Source: Rozella allomycis CSF55
Taxonomy: Eukaryota > Rozellomycota
DNA: 64,000 nucleotides
Direction of reading: 5' to 3'
Assembly: GCA_000442015.1 (NCBI GenBank)
Contig: KE560959.1
Coordinates: forward strand, 124,001-188,000
The position numbers and the translations under genes are program-made. The first letter of the stretch is position 1, and every line of letters begins with the position of its first letter. Under the pieces are notes generated by a model. That model did no database searches. It was not told where the DNA came from and was given only the letters and a program-made list of their open reading frames with translations. Of this stretch, positions 10,679-22,005 are shown one piece after another.

Positions 10679-13600
10679 ATGACTGTTGTCAATTCAGAAA
10701 GTTTTCTCCCGCCTATTCAAAACAATTCTGGAAGAAAAAGGGACTTCTATTCATCGACTATATTTCAAAATCAAATCGTTGAAAACAATTCAAATATAAA
10801 TCATCAGAAAAATTCATATTTAAGTAGGCTTATTCGCTTGTCAAATATCTCCAACACAGTTCCTTTGAACCAAATAAACTTTGTCGAAAATGAGAAAAAC
10901 TTAAAAACAGAAAACGAATTAATTGAACATGAAATAACTAGTGTTAAAGAAACAGACAAACACACCAATTTTCCAAGCAAGCTTCCCGTACCCATAGGAT
11001 TAGGATCACGTAAAAGAAATCAGTGGTTGGAACCCAATAAGAAAAAAGAGGAAATCGCATCAGAAATACGTGAAACTCTTAGGCATTCATATTCACCAAT
11101 TCTTGAAGAATTAAAAGTCGGCGATAAGGTGCAAGAAAGCCATGAAAGTAAACCTACACCTATAGAAAATGTAACTCAAGAAATAGCATACGAAGAATTG
11201 CTAGAAACTGGATATTCTGGTGAGATGATCGATGCCAAGATAGAGACTACGAACTTTGATGTAGAGGACAAAAAGAAAATTGAATTCAAATTAAAATCAC
11301 TATCTGAGTGCGAAAAGCCTAGTTCAGCAGGGTCTATAATTTGCGAGTATTCCAACGAATCATATTCCACAGAAATTCTATCGGGATTCGATTCTCTTAA
11401 AATGTCTATTGATACATTTATTAAACCAAAATTTGATTTTTCTTTATCTTCAGATCAAGGAATAAATAACGAACGAAATCTTAGTGTTGAACGCGGAATT
11501 GAAGATATAAGACCAAGTTCTTCCTACTCTTTTGTGATTGATTCTAATCCGCCCAGGAATCAAAGTAGATTGAGTAATATCATGAATAGGAGAAAAACAT
11601 GGATCGCTGATTTTAAAAAGCAGGCTAAAACAAAAAATGAAAACCAAGAATCTGTCACGACGAATTGCTTAAATGTATTAAAGAATGAGGTGAAATGTGT
11701 ATCTGATGCTGAAATTCAAACATCTCAAAATGAATTATTCTCCTTTAATGATATACGCGACGGTAGCGTTACAATACCCAACAACTTTATTTATCAAACC
11801 ATTTTGAACTATTTACAAGACCAAGGTTTACATGAGAGCGCCCAGATCTTTTCTTTGGAAACTGGTGTTGTTTCAAATAAAGAGAATGAAATCGAATTAA
11901 AAAGACTGATGAGGGACAAAAATTTTGATGAAGCCATAAGGCTAGTAAAGTAATTCATAAATTAAACAGCTAAAAAGAAAGACATGCCTTTCAGTGCTTA
12001 GTTCCAAAACTGTCCAATTGAAAAAGGAATCTACGATTCAAAAATTGAATATTTCTTTTCACGATTTCATTTACATTCTCTATAAATATTATTTTATCGA
12101 TTCCTTAAAAACAGGGGCAAAAAATATTGCATGGGAAGTACTTTTAAATTTGCGTGATTTCGTGGAAAATAAAGATAAAGAGGACAGATATAAATGGTAT
12201 GAATCAGATATAAATCATTTGGAATCTGCCTTTAATTCGGATCGAGAAAATGCTCCAAACTGGTTATTGAATTGGGATTGGGATACTGAAATGCATCGAT
12301 TTTGGAACAAAGTGGAATACGTGTATCGATTTAGGCGAATGAAAAAAATCCTATTTGAATTGAAGTCTTTGTATAGTAAATCTTTTATGTTGAAAAGAAA
12401 AGGTTCAAATATTTTGGATAGGTTCAAAATGGAAAACAGCGAGAAATCTGTGCCTTTGTTTGCCCATGTGGCAGCAGAATACTTCATGGATGTGAGATCG
12501 TCAATATCGATAAAGGATCTTTTCATGCTGGGTAAGCGAGTTTTGAAATCCGATATCAAACTGTTACACACCCTTTGCCCTGATATTCCAACCAATGCTT
12601 TTAATGATGAGTTCTTTTGGATTTCATGGCCTGTATGGGATGGGAAATATTCAACTGCATTAGATCAGAAAAAGAATCATATTGACAATGTAGACTATAT
12701 AAATATAGAGGATAATATTGTTGCAAAGACAAAAGAGATTAAAGTAATATATACTGAAATATAATATCATGAAAGAAGAAAGCAACAAATTAATCCAGAA
12801 ATTGAAGTTCAACTTTAAAGAACACAGCAAATTACAATCTTCGTCGGTCATTCGTCAATTAGACGTCTACAAAATTTCTGGAGATAATTAGTAATTTTCA
12901 TTTCAACCGAAAATAGTTACATTGCTGGTGCATCCGATGACAAAAAGATTTCAATTTATGATTTGCAGTTTGATCACATCCAAACCTTAGATCCTATCCC
13001 ACAATCTAAAACAATTATATTTTTGAAATTCCACCCTGAAAATTTCAACTGGGTGATTAGCGTTGATACCGACCGAAACATCGTATGGTGGCAATTGGAT
13101 TTGAGGCAGCCTCTGCAGATATGGCGAAAAAGTCATTCTCACACAGTTAATCATTTTGACTTTGTACCAAATGAGAAGGATAGTCGGTAATTGTTTACAT
13201 AATCGCATAATTTAGAGCTGTAACGTGTTCAGCCGATCATAGCATTAAATTTTGGCATTTTTCAACATCAAAGAGTCACGCAGCTAGTATTCACTCTAAT
13301 GCCCCATTTACAACATTTTGCATTTCGGGAAAAGAGGGAGTAATCGTTTTTATGAGTTCATATAGAGTCAATTGCTCTACGCTGCACAACCTAAAGGCAT
13401 AATAAAAATATACAAAGTGAAAACTTTGAATTTGATAAAGCAATGTCAAGTCATACCATTCATTGAAACTTCATTATGCTCAATTTGTGTGTCTCCTCTA
13501 GACGAAAACCTAATTATTATCTCAGCTGATAGAAGTGAAATGATAATATTGTTTAACATTAAACGAGAAAAAGTGGTAAAGAACATGACCGCAAGGGGTT

Positions 13601-13945
13601 ATACTGCAAGTGTAATCTAATTTCTAGGTTAGAATAGCGATTCAATCCAGTTCGGATCAATCCTGAAGGAACTGTAATTTACAGCATTTGCCCGCCTATT
13701 TTACCAACAAAGAAAAATAACGTGTTAGATTATTGCCATGTATTTGCGTGGAACGCGGAGATTGGACGACCAATTCAAATTGGATCCCTGGGAACAAGAA
13801 TTAAATCTATTAATATAAATAATACTTGCCTATTCGCACACTGGTAATTGAATTCTCTATGGAATACAGGATTAAAATAGACTCTAGCGACGGTTTGTTA
13901 GCAGGGTTTAGAGATGGAAATTTAATTACTTTTCACGTTAAATAA
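10679..13945 (+). CDS. LisH/CTLH and WD40 repeat protein
   Basis: A scaffold-type protein of about 1017 residues after removing seven introns. Six are 25-29 nt; one (around 12752-12806) would be about 55 nt and is uncertain. The first 340 residues are polar and low in pattern. A LisH motif follows at NNFIYQTILNYLQDQGLHES, then CTLH-like ELKRLMRDKNFDEAIRLL. A helical middle region contains WLLNWDWDTEMHRFWNKVEY. The C-terminal third is a WD40 fold with repeats such as YIAGASDDKKISIYD, FNWVISVDTDRNIVWWQLD, VTCSADHSIKFWH and DGNLITFHVK. LisH-CTLH-WD40 proteins act in dimeric complexes such as ubiquitin ligases, microtubule or splicing factors; I do not recognise the exact family. The start is the first ATG in the frame after the divergent RCHY1 promoter. 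Confidence 0.75.
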
Positions 13946-14055
13946 ATATTATTTTGCTTATAAGATTTACCAAAAAAGCGTTTTGGTCCTTGATTATATA
14001 CAACTAAACCGACTTAAAATAAGTTAATAACCCCTTCCTTTCCGGTAGTCAAGCA

Positions 14056-14874
14056 ATGTGTTATGAAAGTACTAGTCCATTTCTAGGCGGGTTCATTGCA
14101 TTCTACATAATTTTCAATTCCATTCTTTCAATTTGCCGAATTAAAATAGACTACGATAGAGGTTCCAAATCGTCACGTCATAAAGTGGCAGCATGCGCAA
14201 CAATTTTTCTTTTATGTTATAGCGTGTCATATATTTATGCCGCTATAAATCTCGATGAATTATACTTTAACAAAGGTACTGCATATGCTATGGCAATGAG
14301 TTCCGTTTTCTCGGGCGCTTTTCTAAGCCTATTCTCCTCTCTCAAACATGTGGCAGTCGTTGCAAGCGTCGTCAAAAGGCAAAGAATCATAGTATTTGTT
14401 GTATCGATAATTGTAATCGCAATGGCCGTCATGATATACACGGCTGTAACCGATATTCAAAAGGCAGAAACACTTCCTCCAAAATATTCAATCGCATTCA
14501 GTTTGTGTATAATGCTATGTATTTTCTTTGCAGTATTTCTTGGTGGAGGGTTATTTTCATATCACATTTGGCAGCAAGTTCAAAAATTGCCACAAACAAG
14601 GAGGGCCTTTATTTTATTGTTAACATCAGTAAATATATTCAACTTTCTTTCGATTCTCTGTTGGATCGTAGTTGTAATTGCCACAATGAAGCTAACGGGA
14701 ACTATCTATACTACGCCATCGACCATCATTTGTATGAATACGATCTTATTTTTTGAAAACTTTGGTGATCTTTTGACAAGAGAAGTTGCATCGCGTGAAA
14801 GGAATAAGTCTGCCGCAAAAAATTCGAAAGATATGACTGGCGCGTTAAAATCAGGAGCAGCACTTAAGTCTTAA
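14056..14874 (+). CDS. Seven-transmembrane protein of unknown family
   Basis: An intronless 272-residue frame starting MCYESTSPFLGG. Seven hydrophobic segments can be drawn: about residues 9-30, 44-67, 76-108, 113-135, 145-175, 185-213 and 220-240. The tail is short, basic and Ser/Ala-rich (REVASRERNKSAAKNSKD). Glycine and serine are frequent inside the membrane spans. The topology resembles small 7TM receptors or THH1/TOM1-like proteins, but I see no diagnostic motif such as a DRY or retinal lysine context, so no function is assigned. It lacks a signal peptide. The codon usage matches the neighbouring genes. Confidence 0.7.
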   Translation: MCYESTSPFLGGFIAFYIIFNSILSICRIKIDYDRGSKSSRHKVAACATIFLLCYSVSYIYAAINLDELYFNKGTAYAMAMSSVFSGAFLSLFSSLKHVAVVASVVKRQRIIVFVVSIIVIAMAVMIYTAVTDIQKAETLPPKYSIAFSLCIMLCIFFAVFLGGGLFSYHIWQQVQKLPQTRRAFILLLTSVNIFNFLSILCWIVVVIATMKLTGTIYTTPSTIICMNTILFFENFGDLLTREVASRERNKSAAKNSKDMTGALKSGAALKS

Positions 14875-14910
14875 ATAAAGGCATGACAAATATAAAAGTA
14901 AATAATTTAT

Positions 14911-15364
14911 TTAGCTATAGTTTAAACGAAACATGTCATTGTGTACATAAAAAGAATTTCCATTTTGCACCAATTGAAATGTTTGACTAAACTTGTGCGG
15001 AACAGCTTCGTCATCAACCTTTTTAATTGGCAAAAATATTTTCTACCTTAAGTTCACCAGTGACCAAAATATGGATAGCGTTAGGAAATGAATTTTGAGC
15101 ATCAATAGTGGTGATAGCATGTTGAACTTTTTGGAACGGTAGTTCCTATGTTAAACTAATTAAACAACCGTTTACAACCAATTTTTTCACGATAGCTTCA
15201 ATCCCCTTGCATTCAAGCCCCTCAAAAGTTAAAGTTGATTGATTTTGCTAATTTTTTATACCACCATATCTTACATACAAAGATTGAAGTTGTGTTCGGT
15301 CTTTATCGAAAACTCCGTAATAATAATTAACAAATTCTCTTGCTACTTGATTGACGTCAGTCAT
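14911..15364 (-). CDS. NTF2: Nuclear transport factor 2
   Basis: Carries RanGDP into the nucleus and binds FG nucleoporins. No continuous frame covers it, but three introns (15248-15274, 15146-15175, 15019-15046) rebuild 122 residues, the usual family length. Diagnostic pieces are VAREFVNYYYGVFDKDRTQL, the short STLTFEGLECKGIEAIVKKL stretch seen as TFEGLECKG, the middle strand FQKVQHAITTIDAQ, and the C-terminal HKFSQTFQLVQNGNSFYVHN leading into NDMFRLNYS, which corresponds to the conserved NDMFRL end of NTF2. The start ATG gives MTDVNQVAREF. The gene is small and would be missed by ORF-based annotation. Confidence 0.93.
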
Positions 15365-15471
15365 GTTCGGTGCAAAAAATAACTAGGAATTTTACTGGTC
15401 CCTCAGGCGAATTTACAAAATTGGTTTATGCATAATGAATTTTTATACTTTATTATCCGAGAGTAGCCAAT

Positions 15472-15974
15472 TTAAGAGAACAATGCTAATGCGACTATTA
15501 CTGCGATTCCAGTCAATTGGTACTTTAAAGTTGAAGATTCGCTTTCAGATAGCAATGAATCATTTAAGGAAGTGCTGTTATTTCCAGTGCCTTCAATGGG
15601 TTCCATATTAGGACTTTCGCTTCCTGTGTCATGGGCTGATGCTGCGTCTTGAGGTCCATCAGGTTGAAGTTTGCTGGGATCTTTCTTTGAACTCTCTGTT
15701 TCTTCTGAATGCTCATTTCCAGTTTCATTTAGGCCTTTCAAGGCATCGCTTTTCTTTTCACCCGAGCTTGAGTGTTGTCCTTCGTGTTGAGAAGGATTTT
15801 CAGTTCCGTATTGCGATGGGTTTTCATTTCCATACTGCGACGGATTCTCACTTCCATATTGTGAAGGATTTTCTTCATATTGGGATGGATTTTCACTTCC
15901 ATATTGAGATGGGTTTTCTTCATATTGGGAAGGATGTTCTTCGTATTGAGATGGATGTTCATCGGCTTGTTTAG
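15472..15974 (-). CDS. C-terminal half of a repeat-rich, probably GPI-anchored surface protein
   Basis: A low-complexity frame that runs into a single N at 15975. From the N it reads SKQADEHPSQYEEHPSQ and then about nine copies of a PSQY unit with varying spacers (EENPSQYGS, ENPSQYGTE). An acidic Ser/Thr/Asn-rich region follows, ending in a hydrophobic tail, LTGIAVIVALALFS. A small-residue cleavage zone followed by a C-terminal hydrophobic stretch and no cytosolic tail is the usual GPI signal. The 5' half is missing at the N. The SKQA unit at the break matches repeats at the truncated end of the signal-peptide protein at 24588-25082. The two may be halves of one gene separated by a scaffolding error. 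No enzymatic domain is visible. Confidence 0.6.
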
Positions 15975-15975
15975 A

Positions 15976-16305
15976 NCGTATGGGAGTCATTGGCTTTAGG
16001 CTATTATTAACTGGGAAAAACTCCGCCGAGGCCGTATGCTTACTGACACTTTTGGCCTGCATTATCCAATTTTTAATTTTTGTATTCTCCTCGACCTTCG
16101 GATACAATCTTCTATTAAACAAAGGCCTCTTTCAAACCATATGGTTCTACCATCTCCTCTCTAGCAATTCTAATATCATCAATATACAGCATTTCTCCGA
16201 CAGTCTTAATATCATCAACCAAAACTGTGACGGTCTTGTCAGCCTCTGCCAGGACTATTCTTTCTAACTTCAACTCTCTCTGACATTAGACAGGGGTTTG
16301 TTAAC
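15976..16305 (-). CDS. Unassigned exon fragments between two single-N joins
   Basis: The minus strand holds two coding-like stretches. One covers roughly 16125-16260 (LVDDIKTVGEMLYIDDIRIA...). The other covers 15976-16122 (RRLYPKVEENTKIKNWIMQA...). They are in different frames. A possible 26 nt intron with a GTTTGA donor would connect the first to a short C-terminal end, but the evidence is weak. Both ends of the stretch abut single Ns, so the gene is truncated on this scaffold. I do not recognise the protein family. The open frame previously extending across the N at 15975 into the PSQY repeats is probably artificial. Confidence 0.3.
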
Positions 16306-16749
16306 NCTTAGCTTTGGGGACCGTACAATGAAAGAATAGAATTGCTCAGCCACGGACAGACAGACAGACACACAGACACACAGACACACAGACACACAGA
16401 CACACAGACTGAAACCATTCGACAACTACCCTGGTCAACAGTATAAATCCCTTAAAGTGAATGTGTAATCGAAGTGAAAATGGTGTTAACACGATTTTCA
16501 NTTGTTTCGTTTCTATTAAATATATTGTCTTAAACATCAAGCAGTTTGAAAATGTTCGCAGGTGATTACTAAAATGTTTAACACCAAGTATGGTGTCTGC
16601 AGAATAATAAAATATGTATTAAAATGCACTAATGCACTATGCAGTATTAGTAATTAGAATTTAATGTTATATGAGGATTGCCATAATGTTTGTAAAAGTG
16701 CGCAATTAATGGTGGCGGAGTATATCTCGGTCATACACTTCAACAAAAA
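16306..16749. repeat. Gene-free stretch with (ACAGACAC)n microsatellite and two single-N joins
   Basis: Bases about 16355-16409 are a short tandem repeat of ACAGACAC and ACAG units. Single Ns stand at 16306 and 16501, so the assembly is unreliable here. No convincing coding region or RNA gene was found between the second N and the cytidine deaminase start at 16750. The last 100 nt should hold the promoter of that gene. Confidence 0.6.
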
Positions 16750-17249
<500 letters not shown>

Positions 17250-17298
17250 ATAAACTGAACTTTTGTTTACTTGGCTACAAATATTTTTCAATTTCCCA

Positions 17299-18558
17299 AT
17301 GCTGACGGAGAGCACGAGTGAAATCGATATTCAAGAATCAGAAGTGGAAAAAATTATGGCCAATCACAAAGCTCAATCTTTCATTGCAATCTTGGAGGAC
17401 GCGATAGATCAATTAGCTATTCTAGATGATCTAATTCCTGAAAATGATCATAATAGATCACAAGAGCGAATAGTAATACATTTTTCGGTGATAAATTAGC
17501 TTGGAAATGAGATTAATAGAATAATGAAAGAGAGACACGAATTGGAATATAGATATCAAAGTCTTGCCAAAGATCAGCCTACTTTGAAGACGAAAACCAA
17601 CAAATTCCTTTATAAAGAAAATCAACAAATGCTTAATAATTTATCTAATGAATACGCTCAATCTACTCAAGGTTACAATACTATTAGCCTGTTATCTAGT
17701 TCTGGCCAGAACTTTAAAGTCCCATCCCGCTATTTCGCAGAATATCAAAAAGATTCAAATAGAAAGAGGAAATGTGCAAACTTTAATATTCAAAACAATG
17801 CGTGAATTGAAAGAAGGTAGATACAATCACATAGCGAAATACCTCGACGAAGAGCACAATAGGCGAAACGCCCTTCAGAACACTATAGAAAGGTATCATT
17901 AAATTGCCAAAGTAAAAGGGAGAAGAAGGCGGTTCAGATTTTGAGAAAGCTCAAAGAAGAATTGAACCTGGAAAAGACCAATTACGATAACGAGCTTCAC
18001 GAGAGAAACCAGGTTATACAGCATTTGCGAGACACCATTCAAGAAATCACTGTTCTTACTAATGCAGAGCAAAAGTATACTAGAAAAGAAATGAAGGCCC
18101 GAGAAGCAAGTTTTAAGCAGCAATACTCTGAAAAAGAATCAAGCTTGATTGATGAACGCCAGCAATTACAAAAACAGATTGAATTGGAGGAAAAAGCTCA
18201 CGAGAGAATTGTCGAATTTCTGAACCAACAAAAGGATGACTTGGAAAACCAAATACAAATATGGATGACAAAACACGAAGAAGACACTGAAAAAAAATCA
18301 ATGGAGCTTGAATCCTTAAAAACTCAGAGAGCTCAGGATTTGGAGAAATTCGAGCAATTGGTGAACACTTATGAAGAATATGAAAAATTTGTCGAGGAAT
18401 ATAAAATACAAAAGAAAAAGGAAGAAGAGATGAGAAAAGTTATGGAAGAGCAAACCCGTGCTGCTCTTGTACTTCAAAGATGGTACAGAAAGCGCTTGCA
18501 GAAAGCGAAATCATCTGCCAAGACGAAAAAGAAGAAGAGCGCTAAAAAGAAAAAATAA
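17299..18558 (+). CDS. DRC9: Dynein regulatory complex protein 9 (IQCG-like)
   Basis: Coiled-coil, IQ-motif subunit of the nexin-dynein regulatory complex of motile cilia. Three introns of 27, 28 and 26 nt, starting at about 17470, 17671 and 17892, give 392 residues. The middle one has a GTTACA donor. The protein is mostly charged heptad-type helix, for example QTLIFKTMRELKEGRYNHIA and LEEEHNRR-like stretches. It ends with an IQ motif, AALVLQRWYRKRLQ, and a lysine-rich tail, KTKKKKSAKKKK. The IQ motif plus Lys-rich end and the ELKEGRYNHI..LDEEHNRR block match IQCG/DRC9 as I know it; other ciliary coiled coils are possible. Presence implies a flagellated stage. The first ATG in frame after the CDA stop is used. 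The stop is 7 nt from the convergent CMS1 stop. Confidence 0.7.
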
Positions 18559-18565
18559 AATGGAT

Positions 18566-19331
18566 TTATATGAAGATTATTTTCTTTGGATTTAGTGTAA
18601 AAATACATTCAAGGAGCTCGTCTTTTGAAATGTCAAAAATGCAGCGTGTTTTAACGTCCATGCCCATATCTATAGCGAGAGTATCGACTGTTTTAAAGAT
18701 ATCGTTTTCTATTCATTTAAATGATTCTTTTTTACCTAATTTTTGTAGTTTTAAAACTCTGTCAGAAGTTCCAACCCCAGTGGAGCCTTGAGTATTTTTA
18801 AGAAGCTCAATCTGTTCATTTGGTTTCAGATGTTTAGCGAAAAGCTTGTAAACTTTTAAATTACGCGAATTCTTAATATCCCTTTCTTAATAGCAAAGGA
18901 TCGTTACTTTATGATATCGCAGCATTTTCTCGCAGAGTATGACAGTAAAATCGTGTTGAGCGGTGATTTTTTATTTAGGAATTCAAAATCACTGCAATTT
19001 CTTTTATCTGATATTTCCACTATTTAAAAACATGGTGTATTCTTTACAATTATCAATTAAAGAATAGTTTTCAATCTCTGGGCGAGATTTTACATAAATT
19101 GATAATTTGTCTTTAAAGTATTCTTCTATTTCTTCAGATGTATATTCCTGCAGCTCTTGACCTACAAACAATGATTTTGATTTCTAGATGATTAAAAGAC
19201 CAGAAATTTACCTGATCAACAAGATTAATATACAAACATACCTTTTTAACAATTGCTTTTGAATCTTCATCTTTCAAAGCGCGCTTTTTCGTGAAAATAT
19301 GCTCAAAGTCACCGTCCAAAGAATCAGCCAT
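18566..19331 (-). CDS. CMS1: CMS1/CMSS1-like small-subunit processome protein
   Basis: Putative 90S pre-ribosome factor with a degenerate helicase-like fold. No frame is complete, but five introns give exactly 208 residues. Two of them lie back to back at 19184-19241 with no exon between. Order of pieces: MADSLDGDFEHIFTKKRAL, SKSLFVGQELQEYTSEEIEE, the strand NTILLSYSARKCCDIIK, then VYKLFAKHLKPNEQIELLKN, the family signature STGVGTSDRVLKL, DTLAIDMGMDVKTRCIFDIS, and the end LNPKKIIFI. The KLFAKH..EQ..LL and GVGT..R blocks are typical for CMS1. Start codons of CMS1 and the divergent UTP21 are separated by 18 nt; both belong to pre-rRNA processing, so a shared promoter would make sense. Confidence 0.85.
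19184..19241 (-). repeat. Two tandem introns without an intervening exon in CMS1
   Basis: On the gene strand one complete intron unit (19212-19241, 30 nt, GTATGT...GATCAG) is followed directly by another (19184-19211, 28 nt, GTAAAT...CATCTAG). Each has a TTAATC-like branch site close to its acceptor. Removing both keeps the phase-0 frame (IVKK to KSKSLF). The junction reads CAG|GTAAA, which would regenerate a donor after the first splice. Confidence 0.75.
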
Positions 19332-19349
19332 AGAATTTGGTGGCTTGGA

Positions 19350-21959
19350 ATGAAAAAATTTAAGAAAGAGGAATCTGAGCATTTAGATTCGAGTTTATTT
19401 TCATACTATAGAAAATGTGATGTTGTTTGTGATAGTGGAATTTGCACTGTTTCGTATTTGGGCAAATCTTTTTTCATTACGACTGTTGTTGGGAAATCGT
19501 TTCATGTTTATGAAGGATCCAAGCAGAAATTATTGTTTATTAGCAAACCGTTGAAGAATAAAATATCGGCCATGGCGTCTGTAGATGAGCATACGTTGGT
19601 AGCTTCCGGCAATGAGTTTCTTGTGTATTCTAGGGCTGATGTTGTTTCGTGCATTACTTTGGATGAGAGTATTGATGAAATATTGGTGTTGGGAGATTAT
19701 GTTTCATTGTTATCTAAAATGGAGAATTCACTGACTGTTGTNATGGAGAATGCACTGACTGTTGTACATTGGAGGCAAGATAAACAAGTTTTGGAAGATA
19801 TGAATGTAGTTTCAAAAATAAAGTTTGATAAAGAATTCCAAGCTTGTTGTCATATTCACCCAGATACTTATTTTAATAAAGTTTTAGTAGGTGGTAGGGA
19901 TGGACGAATTCAACTGTGGAATGTTAAGACAAGGTAATTAATGATAGTGGAATTGAAAAGAACATTAATATACGAGTTTCAAAAATACGAAAGAACTATT
20001 TGTAGTCTGGTTCAAACAACTGCACTGGATGTAGCAGCTGTTGGGTACATGGATGGCACAATTCAATTGATTCATTTAAAGAAAAATGTGCTTGTTGGTG
20101 AATATAAGCAACATGGTTCTGTCAATGCAATATCATTTAGAGAGTCTGATGTGAACATGCACATGATTTCAGTTTCAACAAATGGCCATATAACAGTTTG
20201 GGATTTAAATGAAATGAAGCAAGTTTACTTGAAAGACACTGGATTGGATTCTATTGGATTTTGTTCTTACATTAGAGGAACCAATTTAATTCTTGTAGCG
20301 TCAAAATTGAATGCGATTCAAGTAAATTCTAGTTTATGAATAAATGAAAGGTTTGGTCGTTTAACGATACGAGAAAAGATTTAACAATTTTGAAAGAGAG
20401 AAAAGGATTGTCAAGTTCAGCTTCATTTGTTAAATTTGTTGATAATAATTTGGTTTACACTGGAAATGAAAAGGGAGAATTGGAGCTCGTTCATATTTCA
20501 AGAGATTCTCACAATAGAATTTTCTCTAAAGGAAAAGAAAAGAATCTTAGCCTTTCAACGTTTTCTATTCCATCCACTTTACATAATGAGTGGGGTTGTT
20601 TAGCTGGATCAAGTTTAAAAGACAATAGCATCTCCATTTGGTCTCAACATAATAAAATTGTTTCAAAAGTCTATTTTGATAAACAAAAGGAAACAATTTC
20701 TGCTCTGGAAACTTCTCTTTGCTCAAACTTTTGTGCTTATGGAACATCTAAAGGAAGTTTGGTCTTGTTCAACCTCCAATCCAGTATTGTAAGGTGTAGA
20801 ATTCAAGGTATGTTTAACCAAAATTTATGAATTAGCACACAATGAAATAATCACTGGTGTTTTTATTGACGATACAAACCAATATGTTGGAACTGCTTCA
20901 CTTGATGGATTTGTGAAAATTTGGAAATTTAAAGACTTTTCTCTTTTGCATTCTATAAACATTGGTGCTTCAATTAATCTTATTTATAAGAAAAGAGAAT
21001 CATCTTTTCTTGCTGTATCTTGCGATGATTGTTCTATAAAGTTGATTGACTTGGATAATAAAAAAGTGGTGAGAACGTTCCTGGGTCCAAAGAAGCCAGT
21101 ATTGGCATTGGAAATATCAAACGATAATCGTCTTCTTTTAGCGTCTTCAACAGATTCCACTGTTTGTGTCTTTAACATTCCAAGTGGAAAGCAAGTTGAC
21201 AAGATGGTTTGCGAATTCACTCCAAAATCCATTTCAATTAGCCCTAACGATCTTTGCTTTTCTATTTCATATGTTGATGATTTGGGATTTCATCTTTTTA
21301 TGAACAAATCATTTTTTGAATCGGTTTCAACTTCATTACCTGCCATCGAATTCAATAACGCGGCATCCAGTGCAGAATTAATAGTTTCTGAAAATGAATC
21401 CAAATGGAGATCTTTAATAAATTTAGATACAATTAAAAAAAGAAACACGCCAAAAGAACCTCCAAAGAAACCAGAAAACGCTCCATTCTTTCTTTCGTCA
21501 GCTTCTTCAGTTCCTGTTATAGAAGATAAATCTGAGGGAGTTCCAATCTTATCTGATGAATTTCAATTCGATTATTTATTTTCATTAAGTCCAAGTAATT
21601 ATTTTAAAGTGTATTCAATAGATGATTTGATTAAAGAATTAGAAAATATGCCAATTTCACGCATTGACCTATTAATTATTCTTCTAGGGGAAAACAGAAT
21701 GAAATTTTTAAAAGCATTAATTCCTTGTTTAACCTCCAAGGCATCGTTTGATATGATCATGTCCATCTTGTCTAGATTTTTAGCGGTAAGTTTTGATATC
21801 TATAAAATATTTTAGATTCACGGCGAAAATATATTCCAAGATGCTGCAGATGAAGATCTAGATATTTTAGAAACAGTTTTATCTTCATTGGAAGGATCAT
21901 GGAACGCCAACGAAAATACCTTTCAAAGCTGTCTAAACTTGCTTTCAATGTTATGTTAA
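19350..21959 (+). CDS. UTP21: U3 snoRNP WD40 protein UTP21/WDR36
   Basis: Component of the small-subunit processome (UTP-B) needed for 18S rRNA maturation. Introns at 19934-19960, 20322-20350, 20808-20835 and 21786-21815 give about 831 residues. The N-terminus LDSSLFSYYRKCDVVCDSG and the strand FFITTVVGKSFHVYE match the WDR36 start. Tandem beta-propellers follow (VLVGGRDGRIQLWNVKTR, ALDVAAVGYMDGTIQLIHL, YVGTASLDGFVKIWKF, LLLASSTDSTVCVFNIPS). The Utp21 C-terminal domain includes PPFLLS-type linker residues and helices NMPISRIDLLIILL. A single N at 19742 is flanked by a near-perfect 23 nt repeat (ATGGAGAATTCACTGACTGT / ATGGAGAATGCACTGACTGT). This duplicates about eight residues and is probably an assembly artefact. 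Confidence 0.88.
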
Positions 21960-22005
21960 ACTAATAAATTATTTCTTTGAAAATTAATTTGTCAATTTTA
22001 CAAAA

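Noticed and set aside
12752-12806. A third tandem intron pair in the LisH-WD40 gene
   Set aside because: The about 55 nt stretch could be split near AAAG, but the second part does not start with GT. It is kept as one uncertain longer intron.
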